Positions 25,776 to 35,671 of a DNA stretch of 64,000 nt are shown here, in pieces (within the stretch, counting starts at the first letter, position 1; each line of letters starts with the position of its first letter). The notes under the pieces are model-generated. The model did no database searches and was not told the origin of the DNA. It worked only from the letters and a program-made list of their open reading frames with translations. Source of the stretch: an uncultured delta proteobacterium. Lineage in GTDB: Bacteria; Desulfobacterota; Desulfobulbia; Desulfobulbales; Desulfurivibrionaceae. The position numbers and the translations under genes are program-made. The stretch is taken from positions 248,001 through 312,000 of the forward strand of contig CAIPYE010000001.1 in NCBI GenBank assembly GCA_903869265.1, written 5' to 3'.

Positions 25776-26054
25776 ATGCCTATTTATGAATACCAGTGTG
25801 AGGCCTGCCACGATGTGATCGAGACGCAGCAGAGCCTGTCCGACAAACCGCTGACCACCTGCCCCGCCTGCACGGGCAACCTCAAAAAACTTATCTCCCG
25901 AAGCTCCTTCCAGCTGAAAGGCGGGGGCTGGTACTCGGATGGCTACAGCAACAGCCCCGCCAAGGCAACCCCGGCCTGCCCTGCGGCAAGCTCCGACGCA
26001 GCCCCGTCCTGTCCAGCCAAAGAAAACTCCGCCTGCAAGTGCAAGTGCGACTAA
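25776..26054 (+). CDS. FmdB-family zinc-ribbon protein
   Basis: 92 residues. MPIYEYQCEACHDVIE and TTCPACTGNLKKLISRSSF match the FmdB zinc ribbon, with CxxC pairs at both ends of about 20 residues. The tail is alanine/serine-rich and ends in CKCKCD, a possible extra metal site. GGAGGG precedes the start. Often labelled a regulator, but the function is not established. Confidence 0.85.
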   Translation: MPIYEYQCEACHDVIETQQSLSDKPLTTCPACTGNLKKLISRSSFQLKGGGWYSDGYSNSPAKATPACPAASSDAAPSCPAKENSACKCKCD

Positions 26055-26060
26055 GGACCA

Positions 26061-27179
26061 TCACTTTCGGGGATGCCTGGTAATCAAAACCATGGCGTCC
26101 CCGTAACTGTAGAACCTGTACCCCTTTTCCACCGCCTCCCTGTACGCCGCAAGAATCCGCGCCCGTCCCGCAAGGGCGCTGACCAGAAACAACAGGGATG
26201 ACTGGGGCAGATGGAAGTTGGTGATCAAATTGTCAACCACCCTGAATTGATAGCCCGGATAGATATACAGGTCGCAAAAACCGCTTCTGGCCTCGACTTG
26301 ACCCGCATCCTGAGCGGCAAACTCCAAAGCCCGCACCGAAGTGGTTCCCACCGCCCAGACCCTCCCGCCTGAAGCCCGCGTTTCGTTAACCAGCGCCGCA
26401 GCCTCTTCGGAAACCTTGAGATATTCGGCGTGGATCGCATGCTCCCGGATGTCCTCGACCCGCACCGGGGCAAAGGTTCCATAGCCGACATGCAGCGTAA
26501 CCTGGGCAATACGAACCCCTTTCGCCTGAATCCTCTCCAAAAGCTCGGGGGTAAAATGCAACCCGGCCGTAGGCGCGGCCACTGCGCCTGGATTTTCGGC
26601 ATAGACCGTCTGATAACGCTGCCGGTCTTCCTCGCTCTGCCCTTCTTCCCTATGGATATAGGGAGGCAAGGGCATCTGCCCGTGCGCTTCCAGAAGCCGG
26701 GCCAAGTCCCCCCGATAGCGCAAGGCAACCCGCACCTTGCCGTCGGGGAGCAGTTCCCGCACCGTGCCCGCCAGGTTTTCCGAAAAAAGCAGCTTTCCTT
26801 CCGGCTGCGGCCGCTTGGCGCTTTTCACCAATCCGATCACCTGGGCCTGCTGCCAGCCATCTGTATCCTTGCTGCCAGAGCCTGCCTCAGCAACCGGGTA
26901 TTCCAAAATCAACAGCTCCGCCTTGCCGCCGGTTTCCTTTCGGCCAAGCAGGCGGGCCGGAAAAACCCGGGTATTGTTGACAACCAGAAGATCCCCTGCT
27001 TCAAGATAATCGCAGATATCGATAAATTGCCGGTCCCTGGTCTCTGAGGCCAAACAATCCACCACCAGCAACCGCGAAGAATCGCGCTGGGCCAGGGGAT
27101 GTTGGGCGATATTCTCCTCGGGCAACGCGAACCGATAGGAGGCAAGAAAAAAATCAGCGTTGCTGGCCATGGATTCCAT
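26061..27179 (-). CDS. queA: S-adenosylmethionine:tRNA ribosyltransferase-isomerase
   Basis: 372 residues. LPEENIAQHPLAQRDSSRLLVVD, VVNNTRVFPARLLG, APTAGLHFTPELLERI, TLHVGYGTFAPVR and NLITNFHLPQSSLLFLVSAL are the family blocks. It transfers the ribosyl of SAM to preQ1-tRNA to make epoxyqueuosine. Normal length. The start could be at 27179 or three codons on at 27170; no clear ribosome site distinguishes them. Confidence 0.95.
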   Translation of the reverse strand: MESMASNADFFLASYRFALPEENIAQHPLAQRDSSRLLVVDCLASETRDRQFIDICDYLEAGDLLVVNNTRVFPARLLGRKETGGKAELLILEYPVAEAGSGSKDTDGWQQAQVIGLVKSAKRPQPEGKLLFSENLAGTVRELLPDGKVRVALRYRGDLARLLEAHGQMPLPPYIHREEGQSEEDRQRYQTVYAENPGAVAAPTAGLHFTPELLERIQAKGVRIAQVTLHVGYGTFAPVRVEDIREHAIHAEYLKVSEEAAALVNETRASGGRVWAVGTTSVRALEFAAQDAGQVEARSGFCDLYIYPGYQFRVVDNLITNFHLPQSSLLFLVSALAGRARILAAYREAVEKGYRFYSYGDAMVLITRHPRK

Positions 27180-27233
27180 TTGCGTTTATTGGGGATGGGG
27201 AAATGGGAGAAAACCGGGAGCTAGGCGCTACGG

Positions 27234-27434
27234 TCAGGGAAACAGTCCGGTTCGCTGGGTGAGATAGCAGAGCAGCAGACCAAACCCCAGGGCAAACAGA
27301 CCCGTGGCCCGCAAGACCCCGGCGGGCATCTGGCCGATCCGGGCAAGCCACCGCTGCATACCCTCGGGAAAGAGGACATAGGGAATCGCTTCCAGAACAA
27401 AGATGAGACCAAGAACGGTGACAAAAAGTTTCAT
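27234..27434 (-). CDS. DUF2065-family small membrane protein
   Basis: 66 residues with two membrane helices (about 4-22 and 42-60) separated by PEGMQRWLARIGQMP. It matches the DUF2065/YjeT family, of unknown function. It lies between queA and the divergent ispG. Confidence 0.8.
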   Translation of the reverse strand: MKLFVTVLGLIFVLEAIPYVLFPEGMQRWLARIGQMPAGVLRATGLFALGFGLLLCYLTQRTGLFP

Positions 27435-27546
27435 GGCCGCACCCTACCAGCCGCCCACCGTTTTTTCAAGACCAACAAGCACGATGATCAACCGCCAGCC
27501 AAAAGATGGATGCAGGAAAAAAAGCAAAAGTGTATACTCTCGCACC

Positions 27547-28632
27547 ATGATAACCCGTAAAAAAACACGACAAATCAAGGTGGGCAAGGTGGTGGTGGGC
27601 GGCAACGCCCCCATTGCCGTTCAGTCCATGACCAACACCGACACTCGAGACGTGGCGGCCACTGTGGCCCAGATCGGACGTCTCACCGAGGCGGGCTGCG
27701 AGATCATCCGGGTGGCGGTATTGGATCTGGAGGCGGCTGCGGCCATCACCCAGATCAAGGAGCAGATCTCCATCCCGCTCATCGCCGACATCCACTTTGA
27801 CGCCCGGTTGGCAGTGGCCAGCATGGAGCACGGCGCCCAAGGTATCCGCATCAATCCCGGCAACCTCGGTGGCCTCGACAAGCTGGCCAGGGTTGTGGCG
27901 GCGGCAAAGCAGCACCAGGTGTCCATCCGGGTGGGGGTCAACTCCGGCTCGGTGGAGAAGGATATCCTGCAAAAACACGGGCACCCCACCCCGGACGCCC
28001 TGGTGGAAAGCGCCCTGCGCAATGTGCGATTGCTGGAGGCGCTTGGTTTTCACGAAATCAAGATATCCCTCAAGTCCTCCGACGCCATGACCACGGTGGA
28101 ATCCTACCGCCGCCTCTCCAGCCAGTGCGACTACCCCCTGCACCTCGGGGTCACCGAAGCGGGCGGCCTTATCGCCGGCACGGTCAAATCCAGCGTGGCC
28201 CTGGGCATCCTGCTCAACGAGGGCATCGGCGACACCTTCCGCATCTCGCTGACCCGCGATCCGGTGGAGGAGATTCGGGTCGGCTACGAACTGCTGCGGA
28301 GCCTGCACATCCGCGAGCGGGGACCGGAGCTGATCTCCTGCCCCACCTGCGGTCGCTGCCAGGTGAACCTGTTCTCCCTGGCCGAGCAAGTGGAACGCCA
28401 TATCCAAAACATCGAGACCCCTCTGAAAATCGCGGTCATGGGCTGCGTGGTCAATGGGCCGGGCGAGGCCAAAGAGGCCGATATCGGAGTGGCGGGCGGC
28501 CACGGGGTCGGCATTATTTTCAAAAAAGGTTTGCTCTATAAAAAGGTGGCCGAAGACAAGCTCCTGGCCGTTTTCCTGGCCGAGATCGACGCAATGATCC
28601 AAGAAGCGCGCCAAACCGCGCATAAACCATAA
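27547..28632 (+). CDS. ispG: 4-hydroxy-3-methylbut-2-en-1-yl diphosphate synthase (flavodoxin)
   Basis: 361 residues. Iron-sulfur cysteines are in CPTCGRC and VMGCVVNGPGE. Catalyses the penultimate MEP-pathway step to HMBPP. The start at 27547 (MITRKKTRQIKVGKVVVGG) fits the family; a TATACT box ends only nine bases before it, so the message may be nearly leaderless. Confidence 0.95.
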   Translation: MITRKKTRQIKVGKVVVGGNAPIAVQSMTNTDTRDVAATVAQIGRLTEAGCEIIRVAVLDLEAAAAITQIKEQISIPLIADIHFDARLAVASMEHGAQGIRINPGNLGGLDKLARVVAAAKQHQVSIRVGVNSGSVEKDILQKHGHPTPDALVESALRNVRLLEALGFHEIKISLKSSDAMTTVESYRRLSSQCDYPLHLGVTEAGGLIAGTVKSSVALGILLNEGIGDTFRISLTRDPVEEIRVGYELLRSLHIRERGPELISCPTCGRCQVNLFSLAEQVERHIQNIETPLKIAVMGCVVNGPGEAKEADIGVAGGHGVGIIFKKGLLYKKVAEDKLLAVFLAEIDAMIQEARQTAHKP

Positions 28633-28650
28633 CCGTTTACCAGGTGCCCC

Positions 28651-30375
28651 ATGCGTTTTTCCCAGCTTCTCATCCCCACCCTGAAAGAAATCCCCTCCGA
28701 GGCCGAGGTGGTCAGCCACCAGCTGCTGCTCCGGGCCGGATATATCAGAAAACTCTCCTCTGGAATTTACTCCTACCTGCCCCTGGGCCTTGCCTCCATC
28801 CGCAAGGTCGAACGCATCGTCCGCGAGGAGATGAACCGGGCCGGGGCCCAGGAGTTGCTCCTGCCCATGGTTCAGCCAGGCGATCTCTGGAAGGAATCAG
28901 GCCGTTGGGAAAAGTATGGTCCGGAATTGCTGCGCTTCACCGACCGGCACGGACGGGAAAGCTGCCTCGGCCCCACCCACGAAGAGGTGATCACCGACCT
29001 GATTCGACTCAACGTCCATTCCTACAAGGAACTGCCCCTGAATCTCTACCAGATCCAGACCAAGTTTCGGGATGAAATCAGGCCCCGTTTCGGCCTGATG
29101 CGCGGCCGTGAGTTCATCATGAAGGACGGCTACAGCTTTGATGCCACCGAGGATGGGGCGGACGCAACCTACAAAAAAATGCACGAGGCCTATCACCGGA
29201 TATTCAGCCGCTGCGGCCTGGCCTTCCGGGCGGTGGAAGCGGACACCGGCACCATCGGCGGCAGCTTCTCCCACGAGTTCATGGTCTTGGCCGACACCGG
29301 CGAAGACACCGTCGTGATCTGTAAGGAGTGCGAATATGCGGCCAACATGGAAAAAGGACGCTACCAAACGCCGACAGCTCCGGCTGCGCCGCCCCTGCTC
29401 GCCCTTACCAAGATCGAAACCCCGGGCAAGAAAAAGGTGGCTGCGGTCACCGAGTTCTTAAAGATTTCGCCGAAAGATCTGGTCAAGACCCTGGTCTATA
29501 TGGCTGAAGACAAGCCGGTGGCGGTCCTGCTCCGCGGGGACCACGAGGTGCAGACGGTCAAGCTGGCCAATGCCCTGGGGGTGAACACCGACAACCTGCG
29601 GCTGGCCGATGACAAGGAAATCTTCGACGCCACCGGCGTGCCCAGCGGCTACCTCGGGCCCATCGGCTTAAAAATCCCCGTGCTGGCGGACAACGAACTC
29701 AGCAGGATGCACAACTTCGCCATCGGCGCGGGCGAGAAGAACTACCATCTGCTCAATGCCAATCTCCATCGCGACTTTACCCCGCAGACTATCACCGATC
29801 TGCGCCAGGTCACCAGCGAAGACCGATGCCCCCTCTGCGGCGGGAGCCTTGAGCTGACCCGCGGCATCGAAGTGGGCCACATTTTCAAATTAGGAACCAA
29901 ATACAGCGAGGCGCTCAAGGCAACCTTTCTTGACAACCAGAGCGCGGAACAACCCTTCATCATGGGCTGCTACGGCATCGGGGTCAGCCGCACCGTTGCA
30001 GCGGCCATCGAACAGAACCACGACAAGGACGGCATCATCTTTCCGCTGCCCATCGCGCCCTTCCAGGTCATCCTCCTGAACCTCTCGCCCAAGGATGAGA
30101 CGATCACCAGCGCAGCCCGCGAGTTGTATGATCAGTTGGGCAAAGCCGGAATAGAAGTGCTCCTGGATGACCGGGATGAGCGACCGGGCAGCAAGTTCAA
30201 GGACGCGGACCTTCTCGGCATCCCCTACCGGGTCATGGTGGGCAAGAGCTTCAGCGAAAAAGGGTTGGTGGAGATCAGGGACCGGACCACCGGCACCACC
30301 CTCACCTTGCCCCTGGCCGAAGCCGAGACAAAAATCCTCGAGCTGGTCCGCAGCGCCCTGGCTCCGCCAGAGTGA
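28651..30375 (+). CDS. proS: Prolyl-tRNA synthetase
   Basis: 574 residues, bacterial-type with an insertion editing domain. Class II motifs: motif 1 around [20 protein letters not shown], motif 2 in [22 protein letters not shown], motif 3 in [17 protein letters not shown]. The editing domain spans about 230-400. The C-terminal anticodon domain has [12 protein letters not shown]. Nineteen bases after ispG. Confidence 0.97.
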   Translation: MRFSQLLIPTLKEIPSEAEVVSHQLLLRAGYIRKLSSGIYSYLPLGLASIRKVERIVREEMNRAGAQELLLPMVQPGDLWKESGRWEKYGPELLRFTDRHGRESCLGPTHEEVITDLIRLNVHSYKELPLNLYQIQTKFRDEIRPRFGLMRGREFIMKDGYSFDATEDGADATYKKMHEAYHRIFSRCGLAFRAVEADTGTIGGSFSHEFMVLADTGEDTVVICKECEYAANMEKGRYQTPTAPAAPPLLALTKIETPGKKKVAAVTEFLKISPKDLVKTLVYMAEDKPVAVLLRGDHEVQTVKLANALGVNTDNLRLADDKEIFDATGVPSGYLGPIGLKIPVLADNELSRMHNFAIGAGEKNYHLLNANLHRDFTPQTITDLRQVTSEDRCPLCGGSLELTRGIEVGHIFKLGTKYSEALKATFLDNQSAEQPFIMGCYGIGVSRTVAAAIEQNHDKDGIIFPLPIAPFQVILLNLSPKDETITSAARELYDQLGKAGIEVLLDDRDERPGSKFKDADLLGIPYRVMVGKSFSEKGLVEIRDRTTGTTLTLPLAEAETKILELVRSALAPPE

Positions 30376-30412
30376 CCGGGCATAAACAGATAACATCAAC
30401 GCCGCCAACCGC

Positions 30413-32569
30413 ATGGTTACCATAGAAGCCATACTCGAACGGGCCAGGGGCTACATGCCCGAGGAGGACCTCGTCCTGCTCACCAAGGCCCATGCCTTTG
30501 CCGAGGAATTTTACTCGGGCAAGCATCGCCTTTCGGGTCGCCCCTATCTGTACCACGCCCTCATGGTCACCGACATCCTGGCGACCATGCGCCTGGATGT
30601 CCCCACCCTCTGCGCTGGCCTCCTGCACGGCGTGCTCAAGAAAGCCGAAAATCTCAAGGAGACGGAAAAAACCCTCCGCGAGACCTTTGGCGACGATGTC
30701 ACCAACATCGTCAAGGGCGCCACCAAGATCACCGATGTCCAGTTCAACAGCCGCCTCGCCTACCAGGCGGAGAATATTCGAAAGCTCCTCCTGGCCATGT
30801 CTTCCGATATCCGGGTTTTACTGGTCAAGCTGGCCGACAGGCTGCACGACATGCAGTCCCTGGAATATGTGGCGAGAGAAAAACAGCTGGAATTCGCCCA
30901 GGAAACCATGGATCTTTATGCCCCCCTGGCCAGCCGGTTGGGGATCGATTGGCTCAAGCGCGAGCTGGAAGACCTCTCCTTCGCACATCTCCATCCTGAA
31001 GAATACCAGGATCTCGCCGCCAAGGTCCACACCTCCCTTGCGGATCGGGAGACCTATGTGGATGAGGTCAAGGCGCTGCTCAACCAAAAGCTGACCGAGC
31101 ATGGCCTTAAGCGGTTCCGGGTGCTGGGCCGCCCCAAACATCTTTACAGCATCTACAAAAAACTTGTGGCCCAGAATATCCCCTTTGAGAAGGTCTACGA
31201 CAAGGTTGCCTTTCGGATCATCGTCTCCTCGGTCAAGGAGTGCTACGAGGCGCTGGGCATCATCCATTCGCTGTGGACGCCGGTGGATGGGCGCTTCAAG
31301 GATTTCATCAGCACCCCGAAGGGCAATATGTATCAGTCTTTGCACACCTCGGTGATTGGTCTGCGCGGGGAGTTCATGGAGGTCCAGATCCGCACTGAAG
31401 AAATGGATCAAATCGCCAAGGAGGGTATTGCCGCCCACTGGGCCTACAAAGAAGGCAAGGCCATCACCTCGAAAGACGCCAGGCTTTTCAAATGGCTCAA
31501 GCAGCTGGTGCACACCCTTCAGGAGCTGGAAGACCCCAGGGAGTTTCTTGATGCGGTCAAGGGGGAACTCTACGAGGAGGAAATCTTCGTTCTGACCCCC
31601 ACCGGCGAGGTAAAGGAGTTTCCCAAAGGCAGCACCCCCATTGATTTTGCCTACAGCATCCATACCGAGGTGGGGAATCGCTGCACCGGCGCCAAGATCA
31701 ACGGACTCATTGCCCAGCTCAAAACCCAGCTCACAAACGGCGATCTGGTGGAAATCATTACTTCGCCCAAACAAAAACCCAACCGCTCTTGGCTTGGCCT
31801 GGTCAAAACCGCCCGGGCAAAAAGCAGGATCCGTCAATGGCTCAGTCAGGAAGAACGGGAAAAAACCCTGGAGGTCGGGCGGGAAATCTGTGAGCGAGAG
31901 CTGAAACGGCACAACATCAGTCTGAAAAAACTGATCAAGACCGGCCATCTCAAGGAACTCCTCAAGACCATTGCCTGCAACTCCCTTGACGACCTGATGC
32001 GCAGGGTCGGCTCGGGAAAGATGATGGTTCAGTCTATTATTAAGGAATTACAGCCCCAGGAAATCCGGGACGCCCTGCCGGAGGAGATTATACAGGCAGC
32101 GGCCCCGCCCAAAGGGGGAAGAAGGCCGGACAGGGACAACATAATTCTGGTGAGCGGCGCGGATAACGTCCTCACCAAGATCAGCCATTGCTGCATGCCG
32201 GTGCCAGGAGACGAGATCGTGGGCTTCATCACCTCGGGCCGGGGCATTTCCGTGCACAAGGCATCCTGCCCAAATCTTAAGGCCGCAGACCCGCAACGCC
32301 TTATCGCTGTCAACTGGGCCGAGAACATCAAGTCCACCCACCGGGCGCAGATCCAGGTTATCGCCCGAGACCAGAAAGGATTGCTGGCCACGCTCAGCAA
32401 TGCCATCAGCCATGACGACGCCAACATCCTCACCCTTGAGGCCACAACCGCAAACGGCGGCATCGCCAAGATCTCTATAGTTGTTGAAATAAACAGCAGG
32501 GAACATCTCTTGCGCCTGTTACAGCATGTGCAGCAGCTGGATGGCGTTTTGGAGGCCAGGAGAACCTGA
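30413..32569 (+). CDS. RelA/SpoT-family (p)ppGpp synthetase, with degenerate hydrolase HD motif
   Basis: 718 residues with the full long-RSH order: HD domain (about 25-180), synthetase (about 230-350; DGRFKDFISTPKGNMYQSLH, EVQIRT-like segment and GIAAHW), TGS (about 390-450; VLTPTGEVKEFPKGSTPIDFAYSIH), a linker, and a C-terminal ACT domain. The HD pair is LLHGVLKKAE at residues 70-79 where active enzymes have HD and ED, so hydrolase activity is probably lost while KLADRLHDM is kept. The synthetase half looks intact. It is thus RelA-like in activity if these substitutions matter. Confidence 0.92.
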   Translation: MVTIEAILERARGYMPEEDLVLLTKAHAFAEEFYSGKHRLSGRPYLYHALMVTDILATMRLDVPTLCAGLLHGVLKKAENLKETEKTLRETFGDDVTNIVKGATKITDVQFNSRLAYQAENIRKLLLAMSSDIRVLLVKLADRLHDMQSLEYVAREKQLEFAQETMDLYAPLASRLGIDWLKRELEDLSFAHLHPEEYQDLAAKVHTSLADRETYVDEVKALLNQKLTEHGLKRFRVLGRPKHLYSIYKKLVAQNIPFEKVYDKVAFRIIVSSVKECYEALGIIHSLWTPVDGRFKDFISTPKGNMYQSLHTSVIGLRGEFMEVQIRTEEMDQIAKEGIAAHWAYKEGKAITSKDARLFKWLKQLVHTLQELEDPREFLDAVKGELYEEEIFVLTPTGEVKEFPKGSTPIDFAYSIHTEVGNRCTGAKINGLIAQLKTQLTNGDLVEIITSPKQKPNRSWLGLVKTARAKSRIRQWLSQEEREKTLEVGREICERELKRHNISLKKLIKTGHLKELLKTIACNSLDDLMRRVGSGKMMVQSIIKELQPQEIRDALPEEIIQAAAPPKGGRRPDRDNIILVSGADNVLTKISHCCMPVPGDEIVGFITSGRGISVHKASCPNLKAADPQRLIAVNWAENIKSTHRAQIQVIARDQKGLLATLSNAISHDDANILTLEATTANGGIAKISIVVEINSREHLLRLLQHVQQLDGVLEARRT

Positions 32570-32593
32570 CCCGGGGCAGGGCTGGCGCTTTGC

Positions 32594-32636
32594 AAAAAGA
32601 AAGCCCCGGTCTCTTGCGGACAAGAAGCCGGGGCTG
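32594..32636 (-). terminator. Terminator between relA/spoT-type gene and rpmB
   Basis: AGCCCCGG (32602-32609) pairs with CCGGGGCT (32628-32635); T-rich on the minus strand (rpmB side) and moderately so on the plus side, so it may serve both convergent genes. Confidence 0.8.
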
Positions 32637-32659
32637 TAAAAACAAATTTTGGATACTGT

Positions 32660-32854
32660 TCAGGCAGGTTTGACCACGGCGCCGGAACGGATACAACGGG
32701 TGCAAACACGCACCTGCATGCCATTGCCGCCGGAGGTGGCCATTCTTACCCGCTGTAGATTCGGCAGCCAACGCCTTCTATTCTTATTGTTGGCATGACT
32801 TACATTGTTGCCGGTGGTCGGGCCTTTTCCACAAATCGCACATTTTTTTGACAT
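32660..32854 (-). CDS. rpmB: 50S ribosomal protein L28
   Basis: 64 residues. [20 protein letters not shown] and CTRCIRSG give the zinc-binding (four-cysteine) form. Normal length. Monocistronic, ending at a shared terminator. Confidence 0.96.
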   Translation of the reverse strand: MSKKCAICGKGPTTGNNVSHANNKNRRRWLPNLQRVRMATSGGNGMQVRVCTRCIRSGAVVKPA

Positions 32855-33146
32855 GACAAAACTCCTTTAACAAACCGCGCCAGCGGGCATCTTGAAATCA
32901 TTATACCGAGACAGCCTGATTCCTTCTGGCCTCGTCTCCTTGCAAAGAGGAAAATGTATACACCTTCTCCCTGCGCTTGACAAGTATTTTGTTCTCTTTT
33001 TTTTGTCCACCCCGGGAAAAACGCGGTTCGCGAAAAAGGGTGGAACAAACCGCAGGAAGGGGTTGTCTTGTTACAAACAGATCATTGGCCGCTCTTCCAG
33101 GCGCCATCAACAGACGCGGCATACGGCCAGATTAGCTTGCAAGCTG
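32855..33146. other. Gene-free region with stacked hairpins
   Basis: TTGTCCACCC (33003-33012) pairs with GGGTGGAACAA (33038-33048, one bulge) around a CGCG-GTT-CGCG hairpin. A TTGACA lies at 32977-32982 but without a good -10. On the minus strand it is the rpmB upstream region. No protein seen. Confidence 0.35.
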
Positions 33147-33174
33147 AAACCCCCGCCTCATGGGGAGTTTTTTT
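33147..33174 (+). terminator. Rho-independent terminator on the plus strand, not after any gene
   Basis: AAAC-CCCC, loop GCCTCAT, GGGG-A-GTTT and a T run. It ends two bases before the next promoter. No gene precedes it on this strand apart from the already terminated relA/spoT gene. Confidence 0.6.
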
Positions 33175-33175
33175 A

Positions 33176-33205
33176 TTGACAGCCCACGGCAAACACGGGT
33201 AGAGA
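33176..33205 (+). promoter_or_regulatory. Promoter for the cytochrome c maturation genes
   Basis: TTGACA (33176-33181), 18-base spacer, TAGAGA (33200-33205), 100 bases before the ResB start. Confidence 0.5.
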
Positions 33206-33304
33206 TTACAGACAATTACCCAACGCAAATACATAATCACCGGGACAGGCCACCTGTCTTTACTCCACCCATCATTAAAAAACCACCTCGTTCACAAGGC
33301 GCTT

Positions 33305-34660
33305 ATGAAAAAAACAGACAACATGGTGTGGCGTTTTTTCGCATCTGTCAGGCTTGCCCTTTTTACCCTGCTGATCCTGGCCACGACCTCCATTATCGGC
33401 ACGCTTATTCCGCAAAAGAATCCGCCCGAATTTTACGTCGAGGCCTTTGGTCAGCGCACCGCGCAATTCTTCCAGATGCTTGATGTGCCGAACATGTACA
33501 ACTCCTGGTGGTTTCTCGGCCTGCTTCTTTTGTTCAGCATCAACCTCATCGTCTGCACCATCGACCGCTTGCCCAATGTCTGGCACATGGTGGTGATGAA
33601 CAATCTTGACACCGACCCGGAACGGCTGGAAAAAATGCCGCAGCGCAAAGTGTTCCATGTCCGCGGAGATGTAAGCGCCCTCGCGGATATTGCCGCAGGC
33701 CTCCTTACAAAGAGCGGCTGGAAACCACAGCGTGAAAACAAACCGGTCGGCACGCTCCTCTTTTCCCAAAAAAACGCCTGGAGTCGCCTGGGCGTATATG
33801 CGGTGCATCTGAGCATCCTCATCATCTTTGCCGGGGCCATCATCGGCTCCCTGCTCGGGTTCAAGGCTGGGGTCATGATTCCTGAAGGGAGCGCAACCGA
33901 TACCGTTTACGAAGCCGGCACTGAAAAACCCATCCCCCTTGGCTTTACCGTAAAGTGCGACGATTTCAACGTTTCATTTTACGCAGACGGAACAACCCCC
34001 AAAGAATTCCGCTCCAATCTCTCTGTGCTGGACAACGGAAAAACCACGATTGACAAGCGGGCCATCATCGTCAACGACCCCTTGGACTACAAGGGAATCA
34101 CCTTCTACCAGGCCAGCTATGAGCCCATGCAGGGCTTCAACGTGGTCATCACCAACACGGCCACCAAGGTCAGCCAGTCTTTCCAGATCCCCTTCGGCCA
34201 GAAAATCAGCTGGGTTGAAGGGGGCATAGACTTCGGGGTCATCAACCAGCAAGTTCACAGCCGCAGGGGAGATGTCAGCACGCTGAAGGTCTGGTTTTCC
34301 GATGGAAAGGGCGATCCCAGTATGTTCTGGATGGACAACAATGCAACCCACACCATCTCCAACCCGACAGCAACCTATGAATTCCAGGCAAGCCAGGTTT
34401 ACGCCACAGGCCTTCAGGTGGCGAAGGACCCCGGCGTCTGGACCGTTTATGCCGGCTGCATCCTCATGCTGATCGGCCTGTACGTCGCATTCTTTCTTTC
34501 GCACCGAAGAGTTTGGGTATATATTGTTCGGGAAGAGGCTGCGGACCGTTGCCAGATATTGGTTTGCGGCGCCAGCAGCAAAAACAAACTTGCCTTTGAA
34601 AAAGATTTTTCCGCCCTGGTCGAGTGTTTCACACACGACTCCACGCTTCAAAACGCTTAA
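33305..34660 (+). CDS. resB: ResB/Ccs1-family cytochrome c biogenesis protein
   Basis: 451 residues. Three N-terminal-half membrane helices (about 15-35, 65-85, 160-185), a large periplasmic domain and a final helix (about 385-405). ASVRLALFTLLILATTSIIGT at the start is family-typical. With the CcsA-type partner it forms the System II haem ligation machinery that attaches haem to CxxCH motifs outside the membrane. Ten bases before the partner gene. Confidence 0.9.
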   Translation: MKKTDNMVWRFFASVRLALFTLLILATTSIIGTLIPQKNPPEFYVEAFGQRTAQFFQMLDVPNMYNSWWFLGLLLLFSINLIVCTIDRLPNVWHMVVMNNLDTDPERLEKMPQRKVFHVRGDVSALADIAAGLLTKSGWKPQRENKPVGTLLFSQKNAWSRLGVYAVHLSILIIFAGAIIGSLLGFKAGVMIPEGSATDTVYEAGTEKPIPLGFTVKCDDFNVSFYADGTTPKEFRSNLSVLDNGKTTIDKRAIIVNDPLDYKGITFYQASYEPMQGFNVVITNTATKVSQSFQIPFGQKISWVEGGIDFGVINQQVHSRRGDVSTLKVWFSDGKGDPSMFWMDNNATHTISNPTATYEFQASQVYATGLQVAKDPGVWTVYAGCILMLIGLYVAFFLSHRRVWVYIVREEAADRCQILVCGASSKNKLAFEKDFSALVECFTHDSTLQNA

Positions 34661-34669
34661 GGATTCGCC

Positions 34670-35515
34670 ATGAACAGTTCACAACTTCTGGGCATTACAA
34701 CGCTTGCCTATCTTCTTTCGTCAATGCTCTACATCGCCATCTTTGTCTTTCGAGCCAAAAAACTCGGCCTCGCCGCCACGTTGGTCACCGTCGCCGCTTT
34801 GCTGATCAACACCGCAGGCATTGGTCTGCGCTGGCAAGAATCGTATCAGGCTGGCATCGGCTACGCCCCTCTTTCCAACATGTACGAATCCCTGGTGTTC
34901 TTCGCTTGGGCCATTGCCGTTTTTTACCTTGGCCTTGAGTGGAAGTACAAGAACAGGGTGCTGGGCGCTTTCTCCATGCCCTTTGCCTGCCTGAGCATGG
35001 CCTATGCCTCATTGTCCCCCGAGTTCGGCAAGGAAATCAGGCCGCTGATCCCTGCCCTGCAAAGCAACTGGCTCATCGCCCATGTCATCACCTGCTTTGT
35101 CGGCTATGCGGCCTTTGCCGTGGCAAGCGGCATGGGGCTCATGTATCTGATCAAGGACAGGAAGACCAGCCAAGCCCCCGGCTCTCTCCTCGCCTCCCTG
35201 CCCGAGCTCAAGGTGATCGACGACATCATCCACAAAACCCTGGTTTTCGGTTTCCTCTGGCTTTCCGCAGGCATCATTACCGGCGCAGTCTGGGCCAACT
35301 CGGCCTGGGGCACATACTGGAGCTGGGATCCGAAAGAAACCTGGTCGCTGATCACCTGGTTTGTCTATGCGGCGACCCTGCATGCCAGGTTCACCAGAGG
35401 GTGGGGAGGAAGACGCATCGCCTGGCTGGCCGTGCTCGGCTTCCTTTCTGTGATTTTCACCTACTATGGCGTCAACTTCCTGCTTTCCGGCCTGCACAGT
35501 TACGGCGGCAGCTGA
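34670..35515 (+). CDS. ccsB: CcsA-type cytochrome c biogenesis protein (haem handling, WWD motif)
   Basis: 281 residues, about eight membrane helices. The haem-binding WWD segment is WGTYWSWDPKETWSLITWFVY, and conserved histidines flank it (LIAHVITCF, ATLHARFT). Partner of the ResB-type protein just upstream and, with it, needed for the many c-type cytochromes in this window. Often named CcsB in these bacteria although it is the CcsA-like component. Confidence 0.93.
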   Translation: MNSSQLLGITTLAYLLSSMLYIAIFVFRAKKLGLAATLVTVAALLINTAGIGLRWQESYQAGIGYAPLSNMYESLVFFAWAIAVFYLGLEWKYKNRVLGAFSMPFACLSMAYASLSPEFGKEIRPLIPALQSNWLIAHVITCFVGYAAFAVASGMGLMYLIKDRKTSQAPGSLLASLPELKVIDDIIHKTLVFGFLWLSAGIITGAVWANSAWGTYWSWDPKETWSLITWFVYAATLHARFTRGWGGRRIAWLAVLGFLSVIFTYYGVNFLLSGLHSYGGS

Positions 35516-35570
35516 TCTGAGCCGACAGCCACAAGGGACAAAACAACTGAATCTAAAATATTCTTCCTGC

Positions 35571-35600
35571 TTGACAAGGCTTGGCAAGTGGGTTTATACA
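35571..35600 (+). promoter_or_regulatory. Sigma-70 promoter for the trihaem cytochrome
   Basis: TTGACA (35571-35576), 18-base spacer, TATACA (35595-35600); the gene starts about 70 bases later. Confidence 0.7.
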
Positions 35601-35671
35601 ATAACATTTGTACATGAATGGGGATTCATAAACCCAATTTAACAAACCAACTGTATTAAGGGAGAAGAACA

